This document shows positions 1 through 9,313 of a stretch of DNA of 64,000 nt, piece by piece (position 1 is the stretch's first letter; each line of letters opens with the position of its first letter). A program made the position numbers and the translations under genes. The stretch is from Eubacteriaceae bacterium UBA6119 (GTDB taxonomy: Bacteria; Bacillota; Clostridia; Eubacteriales; UBA1433). The stretch lies in assembly GCA_002423395.1 (NCBI GenBank), contig DIVZ01000005.1, forward strand, positions 62,001-126,000, in the 5' to 3' direction. The notes under the pieces are model-generated. The model made no database searches. It saw nothing but the letters and a program-made list of their open reading frames with translations, and had not been told where the DNA came from.

Positions 1-107
1 TAGGTCTATCTGAAGATGAGAAAGAAGCGATATTTAAAATAGATAATGAAGAGTTCGGAGTTCCTATAGATAAAATAAGCAAAGCCAAACTTACCTATGA
101 ATTTTAA
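1..107 (+). CDS. rimP: RimP C-terminal fragment (ribosome maturation factor), 5' truncated by the window edge
   Basis: The open frame enters from the left edge (first full codon at position 3) and ends at the TAA at 105-107. The visible 34 residues, ending in ISKAKLTYEF, look like the last beta-strands of the RimP C-terminal SH3-like domain, where a Lys-rich KAKL segment before a short tail is common. RimP helps 30S subunit maturation and is normally encoded directly upstream of nusA, which is the case here with an 11-nt gap. The assignment rests mainly on this position, because the fragment is short. Confidence 0.75.
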   Translation, partial: GLSEDEKEAIFKIDNEEFGVPIDKISKAKLTYEF

Positions 108-118
108 GGAGATTATAA

Positions 119-1240
119 ATGAACAAGGAATTTTTACAGGCGCTTGAAGAAATTCAAAAAGAAAAAGGAATTAACAAAGAAGAGCTTATAGAAGCCATAG
201 AAAACGCTCTTATTACTACGTATAAAAAGCACTACGGAACGGAAGAAAATATATCCATAATTATTGACAGAGCAAACGGCGATGTTCGCGTTTTCTCCGT
301 AAAGCAGGTGGTAGATGAATCTCTTCCGCTGGAAGATGAAATTCATATTGATCAGGCAAAAAAATTAAAGCCCGATGCAGAGCTGGGCGAATTTTTAAAT
401 GTGGAAATCAACCCTAAAGATTTCGGACGCATTGCTGCGCAGAACGCGAAACAACTTGTTATTCAGAAAATAAAAGAGTCTGAGCGAAATATTATATATG
501 ATGAGTATTTTCAAAAACAGGATGAACTCATTACAGGCATTATACAAAGAAAAGAGGCCAACAACAATATAATAGTAGACTTAGGCAAAGTAGACGGAGT
601 GCTTAATGTGGCAAATCAGATAAAAAATGAGCATTACTATCAAGGAATGAGGCTTAAGGCGTATGTGGTGGAAGTTAAAAAAACAACAAAAGGTCCGCAT
701 ATAGTGTTGTCAAGAAATCATATCGGTTTGTTGAGAAGATTGTTTGAGCTTGAAGTTCCCGAAATATATTCCGGAGCTGTAGAAATAAAGTCCATAGCAA
801 GAGAAGCGGGCAACAGGGCTAAAATATCGGTATACGCCGAAGATGAAAATATTGATCCCGTAGGTTCATGTGTAGGCACAAGAGGATTAAGAGTACAAAA
901 TATAGTAAACGAACTAAACGGGGAAAAAATAGATATTATAGAATGGAATAAAGACCCTGTAGTATATATATCAAGCGCGTTAAGTCCTGCAAAAGTTATA
1001 AGAGTAGATATTGATGAAGAAAACAAAATTGCGTATGTTGTCGTTGACGACGATCAGCTTTCTTTGGCGATAGGTAAAGAAGGTCAGAATGTACGCCTTG
1101 CGGCAAAACTAACCGGATGGAAAATTGATATTAAAAACAAAAGCGAAGATGAAAATAATCCCCAAGCGAGCGCAGAGTTTAAAAAGGAAAAAGATTTGCT
1201 TGACAGTTTAGTGGATGAAATAAACAACTTAACAAAATAA
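119..1240 (+). CDS. nusA: Transcription termination/antitermination factor NusA
   Basis: NusA binds RNA polymerase and nascent RNA and modulates pausing, termination and antitermination. The 373-aa product has the Firmicutes layout: an N-terminal RNAP-binding domain (about 1-125), an S1 RNA-binding domain (about 135-200), KH1 (about 228-290, with GSCVGTRGLRVQNI) and KH2 (about 300-345, with AIGKEGQNVRLA). It lacks the C-terminal acidic repeats of proteobacterial NusA, as expected for this group. The ATG at 119 follows AAGGAG with good spacing. It is the second gene of the rimP-nusA-rnpM-infB operon. Confidence 0.97.
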   Translation: MNKEFLQALEEIQKEKGINKEELIEAIENALITTYKKHYGTEENISIIIDRANGDVRVFSVKQVVDESLPLEDEIHIDQAKKLKPDAELGEFLNVEINPKDFGRIAAQNAKQLVIQKIKESERNIIYDEYFQKQDELITGIIQRKEANNNIIVDLGKVDGVLNVANQIKNEHYYQGMRLKAYVVEVKKTTKGPHIVLSRNHIGLLRRLFELEVPEIYSGAVEIKSIAREAGNRAKISVYAEDENIDPVGSCVGTRGLRVQNIVNELNGEKIDIIEWNKDPVVYISSALSPAKVIRVDIDEENKIAYVVVDDDQLSLAIGKEGQNVRLAAKLTGWKIDIKNKSEDENNPQASAEFKKEKDLLDSLVDEINNLTK

Positions 1241-1252
1241 GGGGGACACAAC

Positions 1253-1558
1253 ATGAAAAAAGTTCCTATAAGAAGCTGTCTAATATGCAGAGAAAAATCC
1301 GATAAAAGAAGGCTTTTCAGGATAGTTAAAAATAAGGACGGAGAAATTTTTTTTGATAAAACGCTTAAAGCTAACGGGCGCGGAGCTTATGTTTGCGACA
1401 GCGATGATTGCATTGAAAAAATTAAAAACACAAACAAGCTTGATAAAACGTTTGAAATTGAAATAAACAAAGATGTTAAAGACAAAATTTATAATCAAAT
1501 ATGTGAGTTTAAGAATATAAAGGAGGGAAATGTGCATGGTAACAATAAGAGTTCATGA
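1253..1558 (+). CDS. rnpM: YlxR/RnpM family RNA-binding protein (DUF448)
   Basis: This small basic 101-aa protein belongs to the YlxR family, reported as an RNase P modulator (RnpM) in Bacillus. The family signature is clear: an N-terminal MKKVPIRSCLICREK, then RLFRIVKNKDG and GRGAYVCDSDDC. It starts 12 nt after nusA behind GGGGGA, and its 3' end overlaps the start of infB by about 23 bp, which suggests translational coupling. The L7Ae-like gene ylxQ that usually follows ylxR in Firmicutes is absent here. Confidence 0.93.
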   Translation: MKKVPIRSCLICREKSDKRRLFRIVKNKDGEIFFDKTLKANGRGAYVCDSDDCIEKIKNTNKLDKTFEIEINKDVKDKIYNQICEFKNIKEGNVHGNNKSS

Positions 1559-3731
1559 GTTGTCAAAAGAATTGAATATACCGAGCAAAATTTTGGTAGA
1601 AGAACTTGAGAAATTAGGCATTCCCGCAAAGAATCATATGAGCGCGCTAAGCGAGCAGCAGGTTAAATATTTTAAAAATAATTATCCGCATCCGCAGGAA
1701 AAAAATAAAACAGAAACAAAAGAAGCAAAACCTGTTAAAATTGCCGCATCAGATGCAGATACACAAAAAAAACGGGATAATTCTGATAAAAAAAATACTG
1801 CGGACAATAATAATATAAAGACAAAAGACAAAAAGCCGAAACCGGCAGTTAAAACCGCCCCTGGAGCTCAAAACACAACATTCAAGAATATTAAAAGACC
1901 CAATAACGCAAAAATTGTTAAAAAGAGCAAGGGCTCATATAAAAAAGAAAAGTTAAAAAGGCTGAATAAAGAAGGCGCGGAACAAAATATTATAATTCCT
2001 CAGATGATTTCAGTTGGTCAGCTTGCAGATGCTATAGGCAAAAGCTCTGTGGAACTTATAAAAAAATTAATGTCGCTGGGCTTTATGGCAACTATTAATC
2101 AGGAAATAGATTTTGATACAGCATATATATTATGCCAGGAGTTCGGTATTGAAATATCGATGGAAGAAGATGAAGATGTTGTTGAAAGAATTTTATATGA
2201 GCATTATGAAAATGAGGATGAGCTTACTTCCAGACCGCCTATAGTTACCGTTATGGGTCATGTAGACCACGGTAAAACATCGCTTTTAGATGCAATAAGA
2301 AACACAAATGTTATCCAGGGAGAAGCAGGAAGCATAACCCAGCATATCGGCGCGTATATGGTTAACTTAAACGGTCAGGACATAACTTTTATAGACACCC
2401 CCGGCCATGCGGCATTTACGCAGATGCGTTCCAGAGGAGCAAAAGTAACGGATATAGCTATATTGGTTGTAGCTGCGGATGACGGAGTTAAACCACAGAC
2501 TATTGAGGCTATAAACCATGCCAAAGCAGCTGAAGTTCCTATTATTGTCGCGATAAACAAAATGGATAAGCAGACTGCCAACGCCGATAAGGTAATGCAG
2601 GAGCTTACAGAATACGGACTTGTTTCAGAAAATTACGGCGGAGACACAATATGTGTTCCCGTATCAGCGCTTAAGAATGAAGGTATCGAAGACCTTTTAG
2701 AAATGATACTGCTTGTTGCCGAAGTTGAAGAACTTAAAGCCAATAAGAATAAGGCTGCCGTAGGTACGGTAATAGAAGCGCAGCTTGACAGCCAGAGGGG
2801 AACAATTGCTACAATGCTTGTTGAGTCCGGCACACTGCTGCCGGGTGATATTGTAGTAAGCGGCTCTATTTTCGGCAAAATCAAAGCGATGAACAATGAA
2901 AGCGGTAAGAAAGTTGAAAAAGCCGGTCCTTCATGTCCTGTGGAAGTGCTGGGATTTTCTGAAGTGCCGAATGCGGGCGATAAATTTTATGTAGTGGCAA
3001 ACGAAAAAGAAGCAAGAAAAATAACGCAGAGCAGAATAGACAAGCAAAAAACTGATGCTCAGAAAAAATCTGTTCCAATATCGCTTGACGATTTGTTTAG
3101 CAAAATTCAGCAGGGTAACTTAAAAGAAATAAACATACTGCTAAAAGCAGACGTTAACGGCTCGCTTGAGGCTATAAAGGCATCGCTTTTAAAACTTTCT
3201 GATGAAAATGTAAAAATAAACATTATTCACGGCGCGGTAGGCGGAATAACTGAAACAGACGTTACACTGGCGGCGGCATCAAATGCCATAATACTTGGTT
3301 TTAACGTAAGACCTGACACTAACGCCAAGAAATTGTCGGCAAAAGAAAATATTGATATAAGAACATACCGCATAATTTATGAACTGATAGAAGATATTCA
3401 GGCGGCAATGGAAGGCATGCTTGATCCCGAATTTAAAGAAGTTGTTACGGGAAGCGCTGAAGTGAGGCAGATGTTTAAAGTTCCTAACATCGGCGTAATA
3501 GCGGGATGCTATATAACAGACGGCTCAATTAACAGAAACGATAAAGTAAGAGTTATACGAGACGGGATAGTTTTGGCTGAATCGTCCATTTCATCATTAA
3601 AGAGATTTAAAGATGACGCAAAAGAAGTTGCCAGCGGATATGAATGCGGCATAGGCGTAGACAAATTCAACGATTTTAAAGAGAAAGATGTAATAGAAGG
3701 CTTTAAAATGGTTGAGATAGAAAGGGTATGA
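1536..3731 (+). CDS. infB: Translation initiation factor IF-2
   Basis: IF-2 is the GTPase that recruits initiator fMet-tRNA to the 30S subunit and promotes subunit joining. The N-terminal IF2N helical domain (MVTIRVHELSKEL) is followed by a Lys/Asn-rich linker, a second IF2N module (about residues 150-200), the G domain (G1 GHVDHGKTS near residue 240, DTPGHAAF, NKMD) and domains II-IV. An ATG exists at 1530, but AGGAGG at 1521-1526 lies 9 nt before the ATG at 1536 and only 3 nt before 1530, so 1536 is preferred (731 aa). The start overlaps rnpM. Confidence 0.96.
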   Translation: MVTIRVHELSKELNIPSKILVEELEKLGIPAKNHMSALSEQQVKYFKNNYPHPQEKNKTETKEAKPVKIAASDADTQKKRDNSDKKNTADNNNIKTKDKKPKPAVKTAPGAQNTTFKNIKRPNNAKIVKKSKGSYKKEKLKRLNKEGAEQNIIIPQMISVGQLADAIGKSSVELIKKLMSLGFMATINQEIDFDTAYILCQEFGIEISMEEDEDVVERILYEHYENEDELTSRPPIVTVMGHVDHGKTSLLDAIRNTNVIQGEAGSITQHIGAYMVNLNGQDITFIDTPGHAAFTQMRSRGAKVTDIAILVVAADDGVKPQTIEAINHAKAAEVPIIVAINKMDKQTANADKVMQELTEYGLVSENYGGDTICVPVSALKNEGIEDLLEMILLVAEVEELKANKNKAAVGTVIEAQLDSQRGTIATMLVESGTLLPGDIVVSGSIFGKIKAMNNESGKKVEKAGPSCPVEVLGFSEVPNAGDKFYVVANEKEARKITQSRIDKQKTDAQKKSVPISLDDLFSKIQQGNLKEINILLKADVNGSLEAIKASLLKLSDENVKINIIHGAVGGITETDVTLAAASNAIILGFNVRPDTNAKKLSAKENIDIRTYRIIYELIEDIQAAMEGMLDPEFKEVVTGSAEVRQMFKVPNIGVIAGCYITDGSINRNDKVRVIRDGIVLAESSISSLKRFKDDAKEVASGYECGIGVDKFNDFKEKDVIEGFKMVEIERV

Positions 3732-3735
3732 TAAT

Positions 3736-4083
3736 TTGTCTTACAGAGTAGATAGAATTAACGAGGAAATAAAAAAAGAATTATCAAGGCTTATAAGAGA
3801 AGATATAAATGATTACAGAATAAAAGATAAAATGGTAAGCATTGTAGGCGTTGACTGCTCTGCTGACTTTAAATACGCTAAAGTATATATAAGCATGATT
3901 GAAGGAAAAAAGGCGCGCGATGAGGCGGCGGCAGTTCTAAACAACGCGAAAGGTTTTTTAAGAAAAGAACTTGGCAAAGTGATGAAAACTTACAATACGC
4001 CTCAGATAACATTTATATCGGACGACACGCTGGAGTATGGTATGAAAATAAACGAGATGTTGAAAAACATTGATAAAAAATGA
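3736..4083 (+). CDS. rbfA: 30S ribosome-binding factor RbfA
   Basis: RbfA is a KH-like cold-shock factor needed for 16S rRNA 5'-end maturation and late 30S assembly. The 115-aa product shows the family pattern: RVDRINEEIKKELSRLI at the N-terminus, the VSIVGVDCSADFKYAKVYIS strand region, and the PQITFISDDTLEYGMKI end. Translation starts at TTG (3736), four bases after the infB stop. Its TGA overlaps the ATG of nrnA by 4 bp, so the operon is tightly coupled. Confidence 0.93.
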   Translation: MSYRVDRINEEIKKELSRLIREDINDYRIKDKMVSIVGVDCSADFKYAKVYISMIEGKKARDEAAAVLNNAKGFLRKELGKVMKTYNTPQITFISDDTLEYGMKINEMLKNIDKK

Positions 4084-5027
4084 TAAACAGTATTATTGAT
4101 TTAATAAAGAAAAGCAATAAAATTTTAATCATAACACATAAAGGGCCTGACGGTGACGCGGTAGGCTCTGTGTGCGCTTTAGGTCTGCTGCTTAAAGAAC
4201 TGGGCAAAGAAGTAACTTATGTTATGGACAACCTTATTTCCGGAAAAATGAAGATAGAAAAAGAATCAGACTATTTTGTTCACACTACTGAGGATAAATT
4301 TGACTTGGCAATAGCTCTTGACTGCTCGGAAAAAACATTTCTTTTCGGGCATGAGTATTTGCAAAACGCAAATGAAGTTGCTGTAATAGACCATCATATA
4401 ACAAATAAAAAATACGGCGATAAAAATTATGTGTCTCATAAAGTTGCGGCGGTCGGAGAGATAATTATCGATATATATGAAATGCTGGGCGTAAATATAA
4501 GTTATGAAGCGGCGGCATGGCTGTATTTGTCACTTGCGACGGATACCGGAAATTTTCGTTACAGCAATGTAACTGCAGACACACACAAAAAGACGGCTAT
4601 GCTTTACGAAATACGCAGCGATTTTGACAAAATCAACAAACAAATTGAGCAGTACGGTCTTACAAGGCTTAAATATTTATCAAAGGTAATTAAAAATATA
4701 ATAGTATACAACAATAATAAAGTGATAATATCATATATAGAAATTAACGATTATGTAAACAAAACGCTTGACGAAGAGGCTGAAATGCAACTTCAGAATA
4801 TGATAGACATTATAAGAAATGTCGAAAATATAGAAGTCGCGGTTTTAATAAAACAAGCGGAAAATGAGCTGTTTAAAGTAAGTCTGCGCTCTAACGGAGA
4901 TTTTGATGTAGCGGCAGTCGCTAAGCAATACGGCGGCGGCGGACATAAAAAAGCCGCGGGATGCAATGCAAACGGCAATATAGGCAATATAATATCCGAA
5001 CTGAAAAAAACAATTACAGTACAATAA
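4080..5027 (+). CDS. nrnA: DHH/DHHA1 phosphoesterase NrnA (nanoRNase / pAp phosphatase)
   Basis: NrnA degrades 2-5 nt RNA fragments and dephosphorylates 3'-phosphoadenosine 5'-phosphate. In this 315-aa protein the metal-binding motifs are THKGPDGDAVGS (about 20-31), ALDCSE, the DHH motif in AVIDHHITN (about 103-111) and the C-terminal DHHA1 substrate-binding GGGGHKKAAGC (about 281-291). The ATG at 4080 overlaps the rbfA stop. In many Firmicutes rbfA-nrnA is followed by truB; here ribF comes next, and no pseudouridine synthase gene is present in the interval. Confidence 0.93.
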   Translation: MINSIIDLIKKSNKILIITHKGPDGDAVGSVCALGLLLKELGKEVTYVMDNLISGKMKIEKESDYFVHTTEDKFDLAIALDCSEKTFLFGHEYLQNANEVAVIDHHITNKKYGDKNYVSHKVAAVGEIIIDIYEMLGVNISYEAAAWLYLSLATDTGNFRYSNVTADTHKKTAMLYEIRSDFDKINKQIEQYGLTRLKYLSKVIKNIIVYNNNKVIISYIEINDYVNKTLDEEAEMQLQNMIDIIRNVENIEVAVLIKQAENELFKVSLRSNGDFDVAAVAKQYGGGGHKKAAGCNANGNIGNIISELKKTITVQ

Positions 5028-5061
5028 TAACAGGGAAAACGTAAAAACGTATTTATGCTTT

Positions 5062-5979
5062 ATGGAAGTAATAAAAGTTTCAAGCATCAATAAAAAAATT
5101 CAAAAAGCGTCCATTGCTTTCGGCGTATTTGACGGAGTTCATTTAGGCCATCAAAAAATTATTAAAAGAATGATGGATACGACAGATACAAAAAAAATTG
5201 TACTGACGTTTTATAATCATCCCGAAGACATAATAAGTAAAGATAATAAAATAAAATATATCACGACATTAAAGCAGAGAGAACAACTGCTAAAAGAACT
5301 CGGGGTTGAAAGCATTGTATACATAGACTTTACACAAGAAATAAGGAATATGATGCCCGAAGAGTTTATATGCAAATTTGTTTTGGACAAATTTGATTTA
5401 AAAAAAATTACGGTCGGATTTAATAACAGGTTTGGCAAAAACGGAGCAGGGAGCGGCCGTCTGCTTACGCAAATGGGAAAAGAGAATAACTTTGATGTAG
5501 AAATAGTAGATAAAGTATGCATTGATAAAGAAATAATAAGCAGCAGCGCAATAAGAGCCGCGCTTAGCAGCGGCGATATTCAAAATGCGAATGCAATGCT
5601 GGGACGGGACTATTCAATTAAATCAAATGTTATCGGCGGAAAAAGGCTTGGCAGAAAACTAGGCTTTCCCACAGCAAACATAAGTATGCCTGATAGTTTA
5701 GTAATGCCGAAAAACGGAGTATATATTACTAAAACAAAAGTAAATAATAAATTATATTACTCACTTACAAATGTAGGAATAAACCCAACCTTTAAAAACC
5801 ACCCTTACAGAATAGAAACATTTATTTTTGACTTTGAGGATGATATATACGAAAAAGAGATTAAAATATCATTTTTAAATAAAATACGTGATGAAAAAAA
5901 GTTTGAAAGTATTGACGAACTTAAAAAACAAATATATAATGATACAAATTGCGCAAAAAAATATATCGCAAAATTTTAA
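5062..5979 (+). CDS. ribF: Bifunctional riboflavin kinase / FAD synthetase
   Basis: RibF converts riboflavin to FMN and then FAD. The N-terminal nucleotidyltransferase domain (about 1-180) carries FGVFDGVHLGHQKII, the HIGH-like ATP-binding motif, and SSSAIRAAL. The C-terminal flavokinase domain carries GGKRLGRKLGFPTANI and the TNVGINPTF segment. Length (305 aa) is normal. The start ATG at 5062 has no strong Shine-Dalgarno sequence; the nearest purine run is at 5031-5036. An out-of-frame ATG at 5055 is not usable. The gene sits between nrnA and rpsO. Confidence 0.94.
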   Translation: MEVIKVSSINKKIQKASIAFGVFDGVHLGHQKIIKRMMDTTDTKKIVLTFYNHPEDIISKDNKIKYITTLKQREQLLKELGVESIVYIDFTQEIRNMMPEEFICKFVLDKFDLKKITVGFNNRFGKNGAGSGRLLTQMGKENNFDVEIVDKVCIDKEIISSSAIRAALSSGDIQNANAMLGRDYSIKSNVIGGKRLGRKLGFPTANISMPDSLVMPKNGVYITKTKVNNKLYYSLTNVGINPTFKNHPYRIETFIFDFEDDIYEKEIKISFLNKIRDEKKFESIDELKKQIYNDTNCAKKYIAKF

Positions 5980-6047
5980 CTATTGCTCAGGTATTTGAAC
6001 TTTCCGACTAATATCAGGGTTATAGCCGAATTAAATGGAGGAAGAAT

Positions 6048-6317
6048 ATGGCATTATCAACAGAAGAAAAAAAACAAATAATAGAGTCGTACAAAAGAGG
6101 GGAAAATGATACCGGTTCACCGGAAGTGCAGATTGCTATTTTAACACAGCAAATTGACAGGCTGAACGAACATCTCAAATCAAATAAAAAGGACTATCAT
6201 TCTACAAGAGGACTGTTAATGATGGTAGGTAAAAGAAGAAGACTCTTAAATTATCTTATGGATAAGGATATTCAAAGATACAGAGACATTATATCAAAAT
6301 TGAATTTGAGAAAGTAA
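6048..6317 (+). CDS. rpsO: 30S ribosomal protein S15
   Basis: S15 is a primary 16S rRNA-binding protein of the 30S platform. The 89-aa product is standard: MALSTEEKKQIIESY, then GSPEVQIAILTQQIDRLNEHL, then the rRNA-contacting HSTRGLLMMVGKRRRLLNYL. The ATG at 6048 follows GGAGGA with ideal spacing. The 68-nt leader upstream could host the autogenous S15 regulatory structure known in other bacteria, but I could not identify a specific fold. Confidence 0.98.
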   Translation: MALSTEEKKQIIESYKRGENDTGSPEVQIAILTQQIDRLNEHLKSNKKDYHSTRGLLMMVGKRRRLLNYLMDKDIQRYRDIISKLNLRK

Positions 6318-6324
6318 TTCTAAG

Positions 6325-6355
6325 AGGCGGCGCTTGGTTCAAGTTCCGCCTTTTA
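6325..6355 (+). terminator. Intergenic hairpin between rpsO and pnp
   Basis: AGGCGG (6325-6330) pairs with CCGCCT (6346-6351), and an inner CTTG/CAAG pairing closes the loop; TTTTATT follows. It has the shape of a weak intrinsic terminator or attenuator. In other bacteria this interval holds an RNase III-cleaved hairpin used in PNPase autoregulation, so it may be a processing site instead. Confidence 0.7.
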
Positions 6356-6389
6356 TTAGTTATATACAAACAGGAAGGATAAATGATAA

Positions 6390-8561
6390 ATGAAAAAAAT
6401 TTTTAAGACAATGTTTGCAAATAGAGAATTAATAGTAGAAACTGGACAATTAGCGCAATTGGCATCAGGTTCTGTATTTTTAAGATATGGGGATACAAAC
6501 ATTTTAGCAACAGCTTCAATGAGTAAAACACCGCGTGAAGGAATGGACTTCTTTCCATTAAGTGTTAACTACGAAGAAAAGTTATATGCTGTTGGCAAAA
6601 TTCCCGGAGGATTTATAAAAAGAGAAGGAAGGCCTTCTGAAAAAGCAACACTTTCATCCAGGTTGATAGACAGACCGATAAGACCGTTATTCCCTGAAGG
6701 GATGAGAAATGAAGTATCTGTTGTAGCGACAGTTCTTTCTGTAGAACAAGACAATCTTCCTGAAATAGTTGCTATGGTGGGCGCGTCAATAGCATTATCA
6801 ATATCAGATATTCCCTTTGGCGGACCTACCGGTTCGGTTGCGATGGGTTATAAAAATGGAGAATTAATTATAAACCCTACCGTAGAACAAAGAGAAGGAA
6901 GTCAACTTGATTTAATAGTTTCAGGAACTAAAGATGCTATTATGATGGTAGAAGCAGGCGCAAATGAAGTAAGTGAAGAACTTATGGTAGAAGCAATACT
7001 TTTGGCGCATGAAGAAATAAAAAGCATTGTTGCGTTCCAAGAAGAAATTATATCCCAGGTAGGCAAAGCAAAAAGAGAAGTTGAGTATAATATTGCGCCA
7101 CAAGATATTATAAAAAGAGTAAGCGAAGTAGGAGCGGAAAAAATGAATGCCGCGCTGAGGCATAATGAAAAATCAGAGCGTGAAGAGGCTATTGATAAAG
7201 TCAGCGGTGAAATTTTAGAAGCCCTTTTAATTGAATTTGAAGACAAGCAAGGACAAATAATACAAGCAATTGAAGAATTAGAAAAAACTCTCGTTAGAAG
7301 TATGATAACAAAAGAAAAAATACGTCCTGACGGAAGAGCGATGGACGAGATACGTCCTATTAACTGTGAAGTTGGACTGCTTGCAAGAGTTCACGGAAGC
7401 GGGTTATTTACAAGAGGACAAACACAAGCCCTATCGGTTGTAACCCTGGGCGCATTTTCTGATGTTCAGGTAATAGACGGTATTACAGATGAAGAATTTA
7501 AGCGTTATATGCATCATTATAATTTCCCTTCTTTTTCTGTAGGCGAAACAAAACCAAGCAGAGGTCCGGGCAGACGCGAAATCGGACACGGAGCATTAGC
7601 CGGCCGCGCGCTTGAACCCGTGCTTCCCAGCCAGGATGATTTTCCGTATACTATTAGAGTAGTATCCGAGGTTTTAATGTCTAACGGTTCAAGTTCACAG
7701 GCAAGCGTGTGCGGTTCAACCTTGTCTTTAATGGATGCCGGAGTTCCGATAAAGGCGCCTGTTGCGGGCATAGCAATGGGGCTTATAAAAGAGGATGACA
7801 GTATAAGTATACTTTCTGATATTCAGGGAATAGAAGACCACAACGGAGATATGGACTTTAAAGTTGCCGGAACAAAAGACGGCATTACTGCAATGCAAAT
7901 GGATATAAAAATTAATGGCATAAACAAAGAAGTTTTGCAGCAGGCTTTAGAGCAGGCAAGAATAGGCAGACTGTTTATTTTAGATAAAATGGCACAGGCG
8001 ATAAGCGAGCCGAGAGCTGAGATGAGCAAATATGCGCCGAGAATGCTTTCCATGCAGCTTCCTAACGATAAGATAGGAGAAGTTATAGGACCGGGCGGTA
8101 AAATGATTAACAAGATAATTGAAGAAACCGGCGTAAAAATAGATATTATGGATGACGGCAAGACTTATATATCTTCGCCGAATCTGGAAAATGCAGAAAA
8201 AGCGAAACAAATGATAGAAGCTATCATAAAAGAGGTACAGGTCGGTGAAGTATACGAAGGAAAAGTAACGCGTATTATGGAAATCGGAGCTTTCGTGGAA
8301 CTTCTTCCCGGTAAAGAGGGAATGGTGCATATTTCAAAGCTTGCGTACGAGCATGTTAAAACCGTTACCGATGTAGTAAATGTAGGCGATATAGTTAAAG
8401 TAAAAGTTGTTGAAATAGATAACAGAGGAAGAATTAATCTTTCAATAAAAGATCTTCTTCCAAAACCTGAAGGATACGTTGAGCCTGAACGCCCAAAACG
8501 AAATGACAGGCCAAACGACAGAGGTAATGATAGGAACAGAGGCGGATACAATAAACGTTAA
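6390..8561 (+). CDS. pnp: Polyribonucleotide nucleotidyltransferase (PNPase)
   Basis: PNPase is the phosphorolytic 3'-5' exoribonuclease and a core part of mRNA decay. The 723-aa chain has RNase PH domain 1, the all-alpha linker, RNase PH domain 2 (GIEDHNGDMDFKVAGTKDGI includes the catalytic aspartates), a KH domain with IGEVIGPGGKMINKI (about 560) and an S1 domain (about 620-690). The C-terminus is a short Arg/Asn/Asp-rich disordered tail. The ATG at 6390 lies 11 nt after AGGAAGG; an upstream ATG at 6383 is out of frame and stops quickly. Confidence 0.97.
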   Translation: MKKIFKTMFANRELIVETGQLAQLASGSVFLRYGDTNILATASMSKTPREGMDFFPLSVNYEEKLYAVGKIPGGFIKREGRPSEKATLSSRLIDRPIRPLFPEGMRNEVSVVATVLSVEQDNLPEIVAMVGASIALSISDIPFGGPTGSVAMGYKNGELIINPTVEQREGSQLDLIVSGTKDAIMMVEAGANEVSEELMVEAILLAHEEIKSIVAFQEEIISQVGKAKREVEYNIAPQDIIKRVSEVGAEKMNAALRHNEKSEREEAIDKVSGEILEALLIEFEDKQGQIIQAIEELEKTLVRSMITKEKIRPDGRAMDEIRPINCEVGLLARVHGSGLFTRGQTQALSVVTLGAFSDVQVIDGITDEEFKRYMHHYNFPSFSVGETKPSRGPGRREIGHGALAGRALEPVLPSQDDFPYTIRVVSEVLMSNGSSSQASVCGSTLSLMDAGVPIKAPVAGIAMGLIKEDDSISILSDIQGIEDHNGDMDFKVAGTKDGITAMQMDIKINGINKEVLQQALEQARIGRLFILDKMAQAISEPRAEMSKYAPRMLSMQLPNDKIGEVIGPGGKMINKIIEETGVKIDIMDDGKTYISSPNLENAEKAKQMIEAIIKEVQVGEVYEGKVTRIMEIGAFVELLPGKEGMVHISKLAYEHVKTVTDVVNVGDIVKVKVVEIDNRGRINLSIKDLLPKPEGYVEPERPKRNDRPNDRGNDRNRGGYNKR

Positions 8562-8575
8562 TAAAGCGGATTAAT

Positions 8576-9010
8576 ATGAACAATGTTATTGTAAAAATTG
8601 TAAACAAGTCAGATAACCCTCTTCCAAAGTATGCGACGGTTGACGCTGCGGGAATGGATATTTGCGCAAACGAAGATATGCTTATAGAAAGCGGCAAAGT
8701 AAGCCTGGTAGGAACGGGACTGTATATAGAGCTTCCTAAAGGTTACGAAGCTCAGATAAGATGCCGCAGCGGACTTGCATTAAAACACGGCATAATGCTT
8801 GTCAACGGTATAGGGACAATAGACGCTGATTATCGCGGCGAGATAAAAATTATAATGACTACAGTTTTAAATATTCCCTATCAAATAAAAAAAGGCGACA
8901 GAATTGCGCAGATGGTAATATGCAAGTTGACGCAAGCAAAGCTTTCACAAGCTTTAGAGTTGGATGTCACACAGAGAAACGAAGGAGGATTCGGCTCTTC
9001 CGGAGTGTAG
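8576..9010 (+). CDS. dut: dUTP diphosphatase (dUTPase)
   Basis: This trimeric dUTPase hydrolyses dUTP to dUMP and pyrophosphate, which keeps uracil out of DNA and feeds thymidylate synthesis. All five family motifs are visible in the 144-aa product: AAGMDICA (1), RCRSGLALKHG (2), GIGTIDADYRGEI (3), RIAQMVI (4) and RNEGGFGSSG (5). It starts 14 nt after pnp and is followed by ymxH, so it probably belongs to the same transcript. Confidence 0.96.
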   Translation: MNNVIVKIVNKSDNPLPKYATVDAAGMDICANEDMLIESGKVSLVGTGLYIELPKGYEAQIRCRSGLALKHGIMLVNGIGTIDADYRGEIKIIMTTVLNIPYQIKKGDRIAQMVICKLTQAKLSQALELDVTQRNEGGFGSSGV

Positions 9011-9056
9011 TAATATAATGCACATACGCCTCATAAATTATTAAGAGGTGGTTTGT

Positions 9057-9293
9057 ATGAAATTAACGGAAATGCGCGATAAGGACATAGTAAATATTAA
9101 CACAGGCCAGAGAATGGCAAATTTTAAATCGTGCGATTTAATTATAAATGAAACAAGCGGTAAAATTGAAGCTATCGTTCTCGGTCAGGTGAGGCAGGGG
9201 TTTTTTATCTTTGCAAATGAAGATTTGAATGTGCAGATACCGTGGGAGAAAATAATTAAAATCGGAATAGATACGATAATGGTCGATATTTAA
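9057..9293 (+). CDS. ymxH: YlmC/YmxH family PRC-barrel sporulation protein
   Basis: This 78-aa PRC-barrel protein belongs to a family conserved in endospore formers. KLTEMRDKDIVNINTGQRMA and the GKIEAIVLGQ strand are typical; the molecular role is unknown. A GTG at 9048 would extend it by three codons, but AGAGGTGG at 9044-9051 overlaps that GTG and is spaced 5 nt from the ATG at 9057, so 9057 is chosen. In Bacillus subtilis ymxH precedes the dipicolinate and aspartate-pathway genes. Here it precedes aspartokinase directly, without spoVFAB or asd. Confidence 0.85.
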   Translation: MKLTEMRDKDIVNINTGQRMANFKSCDLIINETSGKIEAIVLGQVRQGFFIFANEDLNVQIPWEKIIKIGIDTIMVDI

Positions 9294-9313
9294 ATCAAGG
9301 AGCAATGTTTGTA

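Noticed and set aside
5980..6047. S15 autoregulatory pseudoknot upstream of rpsO
   Set aside because: The leader is plausible for it, but I could not pair the bases into a known S15 fold, so no feature is called.
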